Shown here in pieces: positions 1 through 8,520 of a stretch of DNA of 64,000 nucleotides (the stretch's first letter is position 1; every line of letters begins with the position of its first letter). The stretch covers positions 249,356 through 313,355 of the forward strand of contig DLGR01000045.1 in the NCBI GenBank assembly GCA_002482805.1. Direction: 5' to 3'. The translations under genes and the position numbers were made by a program. The DNA is from Micavibrio sp. UBA7689. Its GTDB lineage: Bacteria > Pseudomonadota > Alphaproteobacteria > Micavibrionales > Micavibrionaceae. The notes below the pieces were generated by a model. That model saw only the letters and a program-made list of their open reading frames with translations. It did no database searches and had not been told where the DNA came from.

Positions 1-1
1 G

Positions 2-241
2 GACGAATTCCTCTCTGATAACGGCCACATCGAATACACGCAGGCCCCGCAGAACCTTGAACAACTGCTCGGCAAGTTTATATTCAGCATGGACAAAGGC
101 AAAGGCGCACCTGATGACGCTGCCGCCGAACCGCAGGCGGGAACGCCCTCGCTGGAGCAGGCACCCGCTCAACCGCAATTCAAGCAATTGAATGCGGTAC
201 CGCAAGGCGCCGCGCCCGATGTCGAAGCCGACCACCCGTAA
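2..241 (+). CDS. MlaD-like MCE protein, C-terminal end only (partial)
   Basis: An open frame enters from the left edge and stops with TAA at 239-241, giving the last 79 residues. It contains NLEQLLGKFIFS, which resembles the C-terminal end of alphaproteobacterial MlaD/MCE substrate-binding proteins, followed by a Pro/Ala/Gln-rich tail. MlaD proteins bind phospholipid in the periplasm as part of the Mla ABC transporter. The DUF2155 gene starts 21 bases downstream, so the two are probably co-transcribed. The MCE domain itself lies outside the window, so the family call rests on the short tail and on gene order (inference). Confidence 0.5.
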   Translation, partial: DEFLSDNGHIEYTQAPQNLEQLLGKFIFSMDKGKGAPDDAAAEPQAGTPSLEQAPAQPQFKQLNAVPQGAAPDVEADHP

Positions 242-262
242 TCGTTTACTTCGGAGATATTT

Positions 263-1033
263 TTGCGCCGTCATTTCGCCAGCTTTTTTGCGCTTGCACT
301 CCTGACGGCATCACCCGCCCACGCGGTGATGGAAGATTATCCGTCCGTGAAATTGCAGGGCCTCGATAAATCCGTCGGCCGCACCGTTACGTTCGAGGCG
401 CGCGTGGGATCGACCATTCAATACGGCCCGCTTTTCATCAAAATCCACGCCTGCCGCAAAGCGCCGCCGATCGAAAAACCGGAAAGCGCCGCCTTTTTAC
501 AAATCTGGGAGGTGCCGCCCGGCGAAGAAAAATCCGAGTGGGCCTTTTCAGGATGGATGTTCGCATCCTCCCCCGCACTCTCGGCCATGGACCATCCCGT
601 GTACGATGTTTGGGTGCTGGATTGTCTGGGCCGTGAAGAACCGAACGAGGAAGCGGAGGCTGCCGAAACATCGGAAACCGTGGATGATGCAAACCTGACC
701 GCGCCCGATGCCGCTGGGACGGCAGAAACCCCGCCTGTCGATGGCGAAGCGGAAGCCGTGCCCGAAGATATGGAAGCGGAGCCCGAACCCGCACAGGGCC
801 CTGTTGCCGATCCCGATACGACGTATCCAGAAGTGCATCAGCCCGCTTTGCCGCAAGGTGCGCAGCCTATGTCTGAAGTCGACGCGCTTTATAATCAGCA
901 AGCGCCTATGCAGGCACAACCGGTGCCCACCCCTAATGCGAATGATCCGGGATTTACGGCTTACGACATTATGAAGCAGGGTGGAACAAACGCATCTGCG
1001 CCGACGCCCACCCCGACAGAACCGCAATACTAG
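263..1033 (+). CDS. DUF2155 secreted protein with acidic Pro/Ala-rich tail
   Basis: 256 residues from a TTG start with a GGAG ribosome site at 253-256. Residues 1-21 are a signal peptide ending in AHA, so the product is probably periplasmic or membrane-associated. Residues ~22-120 match the DUF2155 pattern: a short beta-rich domain with conserved Cys residues (KIHACRK and VLDCLG) and aromatic segments such as LQIWEVPP and GWMFASSP. The rest is acidic and low in complexity (many E, A, P), probably disordered. DUF2155 has no settled function; it commonly sits beside aat/accC in alphaproteobacteria. Its TAG stop overlaps the convergent aat stop within CTAG. Confidence 0.8.
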   Translation: MRRHFASFFALALLTASPAHAVMEDYPSVKLQGLDKSVGRTVTFEARVGSTIQYGPLFIKIHACRKAPPIEKPESAAFLQIWEVPPGEEKSEWAFSGWMFASSPALSAMDHPVYDVWVLDCLGREEPNEEAEAAETSETVDDANLTAPDAAGTAETPPVDGEAEAVPEDMEAEPEPAQGPVADPDTTYPEVHQPALPQGAQPMSEVDALYNQQAPMQAQPVPTPNANDPGFTAYDIMKQGGTNASAPTPTPTEPQY

Positions 1034-1692
1034 ATTTTACGTTTCGATAAATATTCTTCGAGGATGCTTTCCAATCCTAGCGATGCCGCATCCGTGATCG
1101 AAACTTTCTTGTTCATTTCGATTTTGATCAAAGCTTCATATTCTTCTTGGCTCATCTCATAAGCGCCGAACTGTACAAGATGCGGATTGATGAATTGGGT
1201 GTCGAGCGTTGTAAATCCCGTTTTCCAAAGCAATGCGCAAAGATAAACAAGTGCAACTTTGCTCGCATCGCGTTCTAGAGAGAACATGCTCTCCCCGCAA
1301 AACACCGCGCCGAGCGCGAGCCCGTAAATACCACCCGCCAGTTTGTCTTCATCCCAAACTTCCAATGAATGCGCGTGGCCCTGCCCATGCAGGGCCGTAA
1401 AGATGTGCCGGATCGGGCCGTTGATCCATGTCTTTTCGCGTTTCTTGGTTGTCACAGCGCAACCCACGATCACATCTTCAAAATTTTTGTTGAATGTGAC
1501 GGTATATTTCTTATGGCGCAGGGTTTTGAGAAGGCTATGTGATATGTGAAGTTTCTCGATGGGGATCAGTCCGCGCATATGCGGCTTATAGAACGCAAAA
1601 CCTTCGTCATCCGCGCTTTCCGCCATGGGAAAGATCCCTTCGCGGTATGCCTCTAAAATCATGTCGAACGGGGTAAAGCCGTGCATGACCAC
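1030..1692 (-). CDS. aat: Leucyl/phenylalanyl-tRNA--protein transferase
   Basis: 220 residues. The enzyme adds Leu or Phe from tRNA to proteins with N-terminal Arg or Lys, marking them for ClpAP through the N-end rule; it acts in the cytosol. Family motifs are clear: EAYREGIFPM near the start, HISHSL, GHAHSLEVW, GGIYGLALGAVFCGESMFS and LDTQFINPHL. The start is GTG at 1692, only 3 bases after the accC stop; an ATG at 1686 is an alternative. Co-directional with accB-accC, so probably the last gene of that transcript. The 3' end overlaps the DUF2155 gene by 3 bases. Confidence 0.95.
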   Translation of the reverse strand: MVMHGFTPFDMILEAYREGIFPMAESADDEGFAFYKPHMRGLIPIEKLHISHSLLKTLRHKKYTVTFNKNFEDVIVGCAVTTKKREKTWINGPIRHIFTALHGQGHAHSLEVWDEDKLAGGIYGLALGAVFCGESMFSLERDASKVALVYLCALLWKTGFTTLDTQFINPHLVQFGAYEMSQEEYEALIKIEMNKKVSITDAASLGLESILEEYLSKRKI

Positions 1693-1695
1693 AGT

Positions 1696-3036
1696 TTAGC
1701 GTTTCGCGAGATTCTTTTCCAGCCAGTGAATATTGTATTTGCCGGAAATAAATTCCTCTTGCTGGAAAATCCATGCATGGAGCGGGAGCGTGGTTTTTAC
1801 CCCCTCCACCACCGTTTCGGCAATCGCGCGGCGCATGCGTGCAAGGCATTCTTCGCGGTTTTTGCCGCTGACTATCAGCTTGCCGATCATGGAATCGTAA
1901 TATGGAGGAATTGAATACCCGCCATAGATGGCGGAATCGAAACGCACGCCCAAACCGCCCGGCGCGTGGAATTGCGTGATCTTGCCAGGTGAAGGAGCAA
2001 ACGTGTCGGGGTCTTCGGCGTTGATGCGGATCTCGATCGCATGGCCGCGCAACTTGATGTTTTCCTTGTTCAAGGATAGCGGCAATCCTGCGGCCACCTT
2101 GATCTGCTCCGCAATTAAATCGATGCCCGTGATTTGTTCGGTGACGGGGTGCTCTACTTGAATCCGTGTGTTCATCTCCATGAAATAAAATTTGCCTTCT
2201 TCATAGAGGAACTCGATGGTGCCCGCGCCGACATAACCCATTTTGCGGATAACATCCGCCGCAAGCGTGCCGATATAATCCCGCTCTTTCGCCGTAAGAA
2301 CGGGCGAGGGGGCTTCTTCGACCAGTTTCTGGTGGCGGCGCTGGATGGAACAATCGCGCTCGCCTAAGTGAATTCCGTTACCGTGCTTGTCGCCGAAAAT
2401 CTGGATTTCAATATGGCGCGGTTTTTCGAGATATTTTTCAATGTATACGGTGTCGTCGCCAAAATTGGCTTTGGCCTCGGAGCGTGCGGTCGAATACATC
2501 TCCGAAAACTGGTCTTCGGAACGCACAACCTTCATGCCTTTGCCGCCCCCGCCCGATGCTGCCTTGATGATGACAGGGAAACCCGCTTCGCGGCAGAATT
2601 GCAAACCTTGTTCGACGGATGTAACCGCGCCGTCCGATCCCGGAACGACGGGAAGGCCTAGCGCCATAACCGTTTGTTTGGCACGCACTTTGTCGCCCAT
2701 GCTTTCGATATGTTCGGGTTTGGGCCCGATGAACGTGAAACCATGCTCTTCCACCATGCGTGCGAACATTTCGTTCTCGGATAAGAATCCGTATCCGGGG
2801 TGGATCGCTTCCGCACCCGTTACGGCTGCAGCGGTCAGAATTGCGGGAATGTTCAGGTAAGAATCTTTGGCTGAAGGTGGACCGATACAAACGCTTTCAT
2901 CGGCCAGTCGCACGGCCATGGAATTGGCATCCGCCGTGGAATGCACGGCAACCGATTGAATGCCCATCTCGCGGCAGGCGCGAATGACGCGCAAGGCTAT
3001 TTCGCCACGGTTTGCTATCAGGATTTTTTTAAACAT
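1696..3036 (-). CDS. accC: Acetyl-CoA carboxylase, biotin carboxylase subunit
   Basis: 446 residues, the normal length. It carboxylates the biotin on AccB using ATP and bicarbonate, the first half-reaction of malonyl-CoA synthesis. Visible signatures are the N-terminal [13 protein letters not shown], the ATP-grasp glycine loop [25 protein letters not shown], and the active-site segment [14 protein letters not shown]. The start ATG has AAGGA upstream. It lies in one run with accB, although a GNAT gene is inserted between the two, and aat follows within 3 bases. Confidence 0.97.
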   Translation of the reverse strand: MFKKILIANRGEIALRVIRACREMGIQSVAVHSTADANSMAVRLADESVCIGPPSAKDSYLNIPAILTAAAVTGAEAIHPGYGFLSENEMFARMVEEHGFTFIGPKPEHIESMGDKVRAKQTVMALGLPVVPGSDGAVTSVEQGLQFCREAGFPVIIKAASGGGGKGMKVVRSEDQFSEMYSTARSEAKANFGDDTVYIEKYLEKPRHIEIQIFGDKHGNGIHLGERDCSIQRRHQKLVEEAPSPVLTAKERDYIGTLAADVIRKMGYVGAGTIEFLYEEGKFYFMEMNTRIQVEHPVTEQITGIDLIAEQIKVAAGLPLSLNKENIKLRGHAIEIRINAEDPDTFAPSPGKITQFHAPGGLGVRFDSAIYGGYSIPPYYDSMIGKLIVSGKNREECLARMRRAIAETVVEGVKTTLPLHAWIFQQEEFISGKYNIHWLEKNLAKR

Positions 3037-3046
3037 AGTTTCGTCC

Positions 3047-3529
3047 TTACAGTTTCTTCTTCATCAAAGGCTCGCCGTCTTTGTGGTAACCCGAACGGTC
3101 CGTTACCGTGCCGATCGTCACATATCCCAGTTTTTCGTACATCTTCTCCGCCGTGCCCGTGAAAAGATAAATTTCTTCGTACCCGTAAACGTCTTTTGCG
3201 TATTTCTCGACATGCGCGCACAAGGCTTGTGCAATGCCGCGCCCACGATACCGCGGATGAACGTAGAGGGAACTGAACCAAGGCTTTAAATCTTCCCGTT
3301 CGATATGGTCGTTCTTTTTCAAGCGCGCCATGCCTACAGGTTGTTCCCCCACCATCGCTATCCATGTCATGGGAAGCATTTCATCTTTGATACTTTCCAC
3401 GTAGTCTTCATACACTTTCATCAAATTGCGGGTGGGAACCTGTGATCCCCATTCCCCGTAACTCCATGCCACGCAAGCATCAACCAACTCGGTTTTTTCG
3501 GTCAGGGGGATAATGGTGAAATCCTCCAT
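3047..3529 (-). CDS. GNAT family N-acetyltransferase
   Basis: 160 residues. The acetyl-CoA-binding motif A is seen in [18 protein letters not shown] near residue 90-105, followed by the usual GNAT ending [12 protein letters not shown]. The substrate cannot be read from the sequence. It sits exactly between accB and accC, 10 bases from accC and 46 from accB, all on the same strand, so it is probably expressed with the carboxylase subunits. accB and accC are normally adjacent, so this looks like a lineage-specific insertion. Confidence 0.85.
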   Translation of the reverse strand: MEDFTIIPLTEKTELVDACVAWSYGEWGSQVPTRNLMKVYEDYVESIKDEMLPMTWIAMVGEQPVGMARLKKNDHIEREDLKPWFSSLYVHPRYRGRGIAQALCAHVEKYAKDVYGYEEIYLFTGTAEKMYEKLGYVTIGTVTDRSGYHKDGEPLMKKKL

Positions 3530-3575
3530 GAACTTGATGGGCCTTTCGCTGTGAGAAATCTGTGAGTGTGAAATC

Positions 3576-4043
3576 TTATTCGATGACCATCAGGACGTCG
3601 CCATACTCTACAGGCTTGCCGGCTTCCACCAATATTTGTGTGACCGTTCCGCCTTTGGAGGCCTTGATCGGGTTCATGACTTTCATGGCTTCGATGATAA
3701 GCAACGTATCGCCTTTGGCAACCGTGTCGCCTTTCTTGACGAACGTGGGCGCGCCTGGTTCCGGCGCGAGATAGGCGGTGCCTACCATCGGGCTGGTAAT
3801 CGCGCCCGGGTGATCGCCGGTGATCGTGCCTTGCGGGGCCGTGTTGGCCTTTTGCGGCTGCGTCGGATCCGACGGCATTGCATTGACGTTGGCGGGGGCA
3901 TAGCTGCCTTGGGGTGCGCCGAGGAAAGCGCCGCCTTTGTTGACGCGGATCATCTGATCGCCTTCGGCGACTTCGATCTCTGTGAGGCCCGTTTCGGTCA
4001 GAAGTTCCGCCAGCTGGCGGATGGCTTTAGAATCAATCTTCAT
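3576..4043 (-). CDS. accB: Acetyl-CoA carboxylase biotin carboxyl carrier protein
   Basis: 155 residues. It carries biotin between the biotin carboxylase and the carboxyltransferase in fatty-acid synthesis. The C-terminal biotinyl domain (about residues 80-155) holds the lysine-containing motif EAMKVMNPI and the half-motif PMVGTAYLAPEPG. Residues ~1-35 form the usual N-terminal segment (LAELLTETGLTEIEV), joined by a Pro/Ala/Gln linker. Upstream is aroQ, 81 bases away on the same strand, the usual aroQ-accB-accC order. Confidence 0.96.
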   Translation of the reverse strand: MKIDSKAIRQLAELLTETGLTEIEVAEGDQMIRVNKGGAFLGAPQGSYAPANVNAMPSDPTQPQKANTAPQGTITGDHPGAITSPMVGTAYLAPEPGAPTFVKKGDTVAKGDTLLIIEAMKVMNPIKASKGGTVTQILVEAGKPVEYGDVLMVIE

Positions 4044-4124
4044 GAATCCCGTCGTTTGTTTTGTTGTCCTTCAAACGCCCTTGAATAGAGAAAAAACCCT
4101 GAAAAGTCAAAGGAATCGGCCTAA

Positions 4125-4577
4125 TCAGCCTTTTGCTAATGTGGACAAGGCCTTGATAGCGTCGGCATAGCCATCTGCCCCCTTACCTTTGATGGTTTTG
4201 GCCGCCACTGGCGATATATATGAAAAATGACGAAATTCTTCGCGTGTTTCGGGATCGGATAGATGAACCTCGATGATTGGCACCGTAAGCAGTTTCAGCG
4301 CGTCATGAATTGCTACCGACGTGTGCGTATATCCACCCGCGTTGATAATAATACCCGCGATGTTCTCGCGCTCTTCTTGGATCCACGTTACCAATTCACC
4401 TTCGTGGTTGCTCTGGCGAAAATCGACGGTGTAGGTGAGCTCGCCCGCTTTTTCCACGCACATAGTGCGAATGTCGGCAAGTGTTTGCCTGCCATAGATT
4501 TCAGGTTCGCGTGTCCCCAGCATGTTGAGGTTCGGCCCGTTGAGGATCAGGATTTTTTTACTGGGCTGGGTGTTCAT
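4125..4577 (-). CDS. aroQ: 3-dehydroquinate dehydratase, type II
   Basis: 150 residues from the ATG at 4577. It converts 3-dehydroquinate to 3-dehydroshikimate in the shikimate pathway. Motifs are ILILNGPNLNMLGTREPEIYG at the N-terminus (with the catalytic Tyr), NAGGYTHTSVAIHDAL in the middle and EVHLSDPETREEFRHFSY near the end. The open frame extends further upstream, but the family start fits the Met at 4577. That start lies 20 bases inside the end of the upstream PCu(A)C gene (stop at 4558), so translation is probably coupled. Confidence 0.95.
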   Translation of the reverse strand: MNTQPSKKILILNGPNLNMLGTREPEIYGRQTLADIRTMCVEKAGELTYTVDFRQSNHEGELVTWIQEERENIAGIIINAGGYTHTSVAIHDALKLLTVPIIEVHLSDPETREEFRHFSYISPVAAKTIKGKGADGYADAIKALSTLAKG

Positions 4578-5271
4578 GCTGATGCTCGGTTGTAGCCGGT
4601 ACGGCAGATTGTTCAGGCGTTTGCAGTTTTTTGATGGTTTCCCTAAGCGCACCCGGAGGAGACATCATTTTCTGAGCCGGATGATGGACATGAGCATCAG
4701 CGGAAGGTGCAATTACTTTAACGGGAATGGTTGCATCTTTGGCATTTTCAAAATCCAGCGTGACCTCGAATGTATCTCCTTCCAGCAAAGGTTTGGTAAG
4801 TCCCAATATCATGATGTGGTAACCCGCCGGGTTTAATACCAGGTGGTTTTTGGACTTGATCGCAAACTGCCGCACTTTACGCATAGTTGCTGTGCCGTTT
4901 TCATCAATTGTTGTTTTGTGCAGTTCTGCCGCTGTTCCGACAGTGGCTGTTACGCTATTGAGATTATCTGCTCGTGGATTCGGATTGCTGATCCTCAGAA
5001 ACACCGCGCCGGTGCTGGCGCCTTTCGCTGTGGCGAAAGCTGTAGCCTCGCCGAATTTCAATTCTATCGGATCTACCGGTTTTTGAGGTCTTGATTTTTT
5101 TGTCTCTTCTTCTTCTTTTTTCTTCTTGCCCATTGCTTGGCGCAGAAGTAGCGGCCCACTTTTTTCAGACCTTTGTTGTGCTTGCTCTTCTTGTTTTTTA
5201 TCATCGCAGCCGACAAGGTATAACGAGAGTGCAGTCACGGCCATCAGGGAAAGCAGGGAAAAGCGGCGCAT
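4558..5271 (-). CDS. PCu(A)C-type periplasmic copper chaperone, lipoprotein
   Basis: 237 residues. The N-terminus has a lipobox (LYLVGC, Cys22), so a membrane-anchored lipoprotein is likely. A charged linker rich in K and E runs to about residue 70. The PCu(A)C domain follows, with the spaced His/Met copper ligands in ELHKTTIDENGTATM and YHIMILGL. The C-terminal tail carries extra histidines (HVHHP, EHQHEH). Such chaperones deliver Cu(I) to cytochrome oxidase or scavenge copper. It follows two DsbA-like genes, a mix seen in copper and cytochrome-oxidase assembly. RBS AAGGA is present. Confidence 0.85.
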   Translation of the reverse strand: MRRFSLLSLMAVTALSLYLVGCDDKKQEEQAQQRSEKSGPLLLRQAMGKKKKEEEETKKSRPQKPVDPIELKFGEATAFATAKGASTGAVFLRISNPNPRADNLNSVTATVGTAAELHKTTIDENGTATMRKVRQFAIKSKNHLVLNPAGYHIMILGLTKPLLEGDTFEVTLDFENAKDATIPVKVIAPSADAHVHHPAQKMMSPPGALRETIKKLQTPEQSAVPATTEHQHEHPAQ

Positions 5272-5285
5272 ACAAAATGTCCTTA

Positions 5286-5903
5286 TTATCTATTGTTTTC
5301 TTGCCTTACCATGCTTGTAAGGTCTGACAGCGTCAAGGGCCTATCCTGCTGGTAAATCGTCTTGTTGATCATGAAAGCGGGGGTTATTTTGAGGTTAGCG
5401 CGAATAGAGGCGGACGCGTTGTTTTTCGCCATTTCCTGCACTTTTTCCTCTTCTGCTTCACGCATCATTTTATCAAAATCAACATCGTAAAGCGCGGCAG
5501 TTTCACGGAAGAATTTTTCGGCCAAGGGTCCGCGCAAAGAATATTTATAGGCGGTGAAGGCTTTATCCATATCTGCGAATTTCCCCTGTAAGCCTGCGGC
5601 CAAGAGCATTTCTGCTGCCATTTCCGCATCACCAACGGCATAAGGCACTGGCCGTACGATAAGCCGCACATTAGGATTTTTCGCGGCATAATCCATCATG
5701 AGCAAATGCGTGTCTTTGCAGTATTCGCAATCATAATTCATAAATTCGACAATGGTCGGTCCTTCGCCATTGCCTTTTTGCAGAATGAGAAAATCCGCAG
5801 GCGGCGTCTGCAGGAAGTGCCAGTAATTCCGTACCTTTACGATTTCATAAATCGCATAACATGCGGCTAGAGCGATGCATGCTATGCAAATTCGGAAAAA
5901 CAT
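5286..5903 (-). CDS. DsbA-like thioredoxin-fold protein (CEYC)
   Basis: 205 residues with an N-terminal hydrophobic segment (residues ~3-19) that could be a signal or an anchor, so it acts in the periplasm. The active-site CXXC is seen in NYDCEYCKDTH, and the cis-Pro loop in KITPAFMINKTIY. It is shorter and more divergent than the neighbouring DsbA. It starts 6 bases after that gene's stop. Its role (oxidase, reductase or isomerase) is not readable; proximity to a copper chaperone suggests metal-site thiol chemistry (inference). Confidence 0.8.
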   Translation of the reverse strand: MFFRICIACIALAACYAIYEIVKVRNYWHFLQTPPADFLILQKGNGEGPTIVEFMNYDCEYCKDTHLLMMDYAAKNPNVRLIVRPVPYAVGDAEMAAEMLLAAGLQGKFADMDKAFTAYKYSLRGPLAEKFFRETAALYDVDFDKMMREAEEEKVQEMAKNNASASIRANLKITPAFMINKTIYQQDRPLTLSDLTSMVRQENNR

Positions 5904-5909
5904 CGGCGG

Positions 5910-6650
5910 TTACTGTTTCTTAGAGGCGCGCAATTCCTTGATCGTGTTTTGAATCACTTCGTAAGGAATATAGCCGCGGAAAACCTTGTCTTCGATCAGG
6001 AAGCCGGGTGTGCCTTGAATGCCGAGTTCCTGCGCTTTACCGATATGGGTTTTGATTTCCTGTTCTACTTCGGCGGAAGCTTTGTCCTTGGCTAGCTTGT
6101 CCATATCCAGTTTCAGGTCTTCGCCGATCTTTTTATAAACCGACTCATCCTTGCCTCCCTGGTGTTGCATAAGGGCGGTGTGGTATTCGAAATATTTGTT
6201 CTGGCGCTTTGCGGCCAATGTCCATTTAGAGGATTCCAATGAATCGGGCCCCAAGATCGGCATATCATAAAATACTATTTTGACGTTCTTGTCGTCTTTC
6301 AAAAGTTTCTGGATTTCTTCAAAGGCCTTTTTGCAGTAACCACAGTTGAAATCGAAAAATTCCACGATCGTGATATCGCCGTCGGGATTACCCGCGATCG
6401 ACATATTTTTTTCTGTTTTCAGGGAAGCCAAAAGCTCTTTCGCTTTTACGGATGCTTTCGCATTGGATTCTTCTTCCTGCTTCGCCTGATATTTGTTGAC
6501 GCTCTCGATTAAAAGCTCGCCGTGTTCAAGCACATATTGATGAACCAACGCCTCGACCTCTTTTTTCTGCTCGGGGGTCATTTCGGCTTTGGCAGCCATC
6601 GGAAGTACGAAAGTTGCAGCAGTCATCAGGGCGAGAGGTAAATATTTCAC
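5910..6650 (-). CDS. DsbA/ScsC-type thiol:disulfide interchange protein (CGYC)
   Basis: 246 residues from a GTG start with AGGAG upstream. Residues 1-22 form a signal peptide ending in AKA. Residues ~23-65 are a charged helical segment (TPEQKKEVEALVHQYVLEH) like the N-terminal oligomerisation stalk of ScsC/BcfH proteins. The thioredoxin fold follows with the CXXC in FDFNCGYCKKAF and cis-Pro in QGTPGFLIEDK. It introduces or rearranges disulfides in periplasmic proteins. It is placed between a BepA-like protease and a second DsbA-like gene. Confidence 0.88.
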   Translation of the reverse strand: MKYLPLALMTAATFVLPMAAKAEMTPEQKKEVEALVHQYVLEHGELLIESVNKYQAKQEEESNAKASVKAKELLASLKTEKNMSIAGNPDGDITIVEFFDFNCGYCKKAFEEIQKLLKDDKNVKIVFYDMPILGPDSLESSKWTLAAKRQNKYFEYHTALMQHQGGKDESVYKKIGEDLKLDMDKLAKDKASAEVEQEIKTHIGKAQELGIQGTPGFLIEDKVFRGYIPYEVIQNTIKELRASKKQ

Positions 6651-6737
6651 GGCGTAATCTCCTAAGGTGGAATAAAAATTTCTAAATTTCAGGGGTTATA
6701 CTATCTTACCTTAAATGTTTTGGGCAGGGCAAAAGCA

Positions 6738-8087
6738 TCAACTATCCTCACGGTCCTTATTGCTTTGTACATAACTTAGAATGTCGTTGGCGCGAATCCA
6801 GTCGGGGGAGCCTGTTTTCAGGCCCTTCAGGGCGGCTTCGGCCTGCGCTTCTGCATAGTCGTATTTGTTCTGTAGCAGTGCTTCTTCGGCCAGATGGAGC
6901 TTGGCGCGGGTTTCATCGCCTGTTCTGCCATAGGCAGTAGCCATCAGGCGGTGGATGCGCGAATTGCGGGGTTCCGTTTTCAGGGCGACGCGCAAATTCT
7001 GTAAAGCGTCCTGCAGTTTTTTAGAATCACTACCTGCAGTTTCTATCTGCGCGTGGGCGAGGGCGATGCGGATCAAACCGGCGTCTGGTTTTTGGTTGAT
7101 GGCTTTTTGATAAAGCGGAATCGCCTGCGGCAATCTGCCGAAATCGACCAGCATCTGTCCTTTGAGTTCGAGGAAATAAGGATTGTTAGGCTCCGCCGCC
7201 AAAAGTTTATCTGAGAGCGATAACGCCTTCGCCACATCGTTGGTGCGGTATGCCGCAACAGCTCGCGCCGTCAAGGCCTCGATCGAATTGTCTTTGTCGT
7301 CATACGTCCACGCCACCTGCTGCGGATTGATATAACCGTTGAGTTTGGCGAGCATCATCTTGTGTTGCTTCTTCCATTCTTCGGGAATGGCTTTGTCTTT
7401 ATACGCGGATTGCTCTACACGGGCCTCGATTGTCTCAATACGATCACGGGTCAAAGGGTGGCTCTGCACATATTCGGATTGCTGTGAGGAGGGTAGCATT
7501 TCCTGCCCCTGCAGTTTGTGCATGAAAGTACCGAAACCCGTGGGATTTATTTGCGCGGCATCGAAATAACGAAGCGCCGCTTGGTCGGCGCTGGATTCAA
7601 AAGTGCGCGAATACTTCAAGAATCCACGCTGCGCCATGCCCGCACCGCCCGCACCGATCACGGTTGCCGCTTCACCCTTGCCGGTGGCGATCGCCGCACC
7701 CACGCCCAAAATCATTGCAAGCATACTTTCATACGATGCCTGTTCCATGATCGCTTTGCCGCGCACCAGATGCCCGCCCGCGATGTGGCCCAATTCGTGC
7801 GCCATAACGGCCTGCACCTCGCCTGGTGAATCTGTTTTTTGCAAAAGTCCGGTGTTGAGAAAAATATTCGCCCCGCCTGCGACGAACGCATTTATACGGT
7901 CATCCTGCACGATGATGATTTTGACTTGGTCTGGACTCATGCCGGCTGCAGCGAAAATCGGCTTGAACCATTCGCCCATATATTCCTCGATCTCGGTATC
8001 GCGGATAACGGTCTGGGCGTGCGCCGGGATCGAGGCGCACAGCACGAGGGCCACAATGAAAATACGGATCAAGCTACAAATCTTCAT
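6738..8087 (-). CDS. Periplasmic M48 metalloprotease with TPR repeats, BepA-like
   Basis: 449 residues. A signal peptide (residues 1-24, ending AHA) is followed by an M48 zinc-protease domain with VMAHELGHIAGGHL (HEXXH) and the third-ligand region FESSADQAALRYFD. From about residue 260 the sequence is built of TPR-like helical repeats, as in BepA/YfgC, which degrades misassembled outer-membrane beta-barrel proteins such as LptD. RBS AAGGAA precedes the ATG. The downstream DsbA genes fit, since BepA works on disulfide-dependent LptD assembly (known for E. coli; inferred here). Confidence 0.9.
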   Translation of the reverse strand: MKICSLIRIFIVALVLCASIPAHAQTVIRDTEIEEYMGEWFKPIFAAAGMSPDQVKIIIVQDDRINAFVAGGANIFLNTGLLQKTDSPGEVQAVMAHELGHIAGGHLVRGKAIMEQASYESMLAMILGVGAAIATGKGEAATVIGAGGAGMAQRGFLKYSRTFESSADQAALRYFDAAQINPTGFGTFMHKLQGQEMLPSSQQSEYVQSHPLTRDRIETIEARVEQSAYKDKAIPEEWKKQHKMMLAKLNGYINPQQVAWTYDDKDNSIEALTARAVAAYRTNDVAKALSLSDKLLAAEPNNPYFLELKGQMLVDFGRLPQAIPLYQKAINQKPDAGLIRIALAHAQIETAGSDSKKLQDALQNLRVALKTEPRNSRIHRLMATAYGRTGDETRAKLHLAEEALLQNKYDYAEAQAEAALKGLKTGSPDWIRANDILSYVQSNKDREDS

Positions 8088-8161
8088 GGCATTCCTTATG
8101 AAACCGAATTATGGTGAAAGTGGGGCTTGTTAAGCCCCTCAACTATAACAAAAAGTTAGTC

Positions 8162-8515
8162 ATGGCCCTAGCCCAAATAGCATATGAATGGATGGATCTT
8201 ATCTGGGTTCCGGTCGCGTTGGTCAGCGTAGAGCGCGGCAAACGGCTTCTCACGCTCGGTTTCATCGGCTTGTGTGTTCTCGCGCTTCGCCTGCAGATCG
8301 AACTCTTCCGTGATCTGGGTTTTTCGCGCGGCTATCTGGGCTTCATGGAATCCGATATTTTCCCGCGCGGCATCATCACCTACGGTATTTTCACCGCGTT
8401 CTTTTTGATTCTGGCTTTCTATTCCAAAGGCTCCGACAAAAACGTACATATGGCGGCCTCCATCTCGATACTGATAGCCGCCTTTTGCGTTTCTTCCTTT
8501 GTTATGGTGTTATAG
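8162..8515 (+). CDS. Small polytopic membrane protein of unknown function
   Basis: 117 residues from the ATG at 8162; an in-frame ATG at 8111 would add 17 polar residues and neither start has a strong ribosome site. Three hydrophobic spans are visible: LLTLGFIGLCVLALRL, IITYGIFTAFFLILAF and AASISILIAAFCVSSFVMVL. No catalytic motif is seen. The rlmE start follows 5 bases after its stop, so the pair is probably co-transcribed. Divergent from the BepA-like gene. I do not recognise the family. Confidence 0.7.
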   Translation: MALAQIAYEWMDLIWVPVALVSVERGKRLLTLGFIGLCVLALRLQIELFRDLGFSRGYLGFMESDIFPRGIITYGIFTAFFLILAFYSKGSDKNVHMAASISILIAAFCVSSFVMVL

Positions 8516-8520
8516 CCGCC

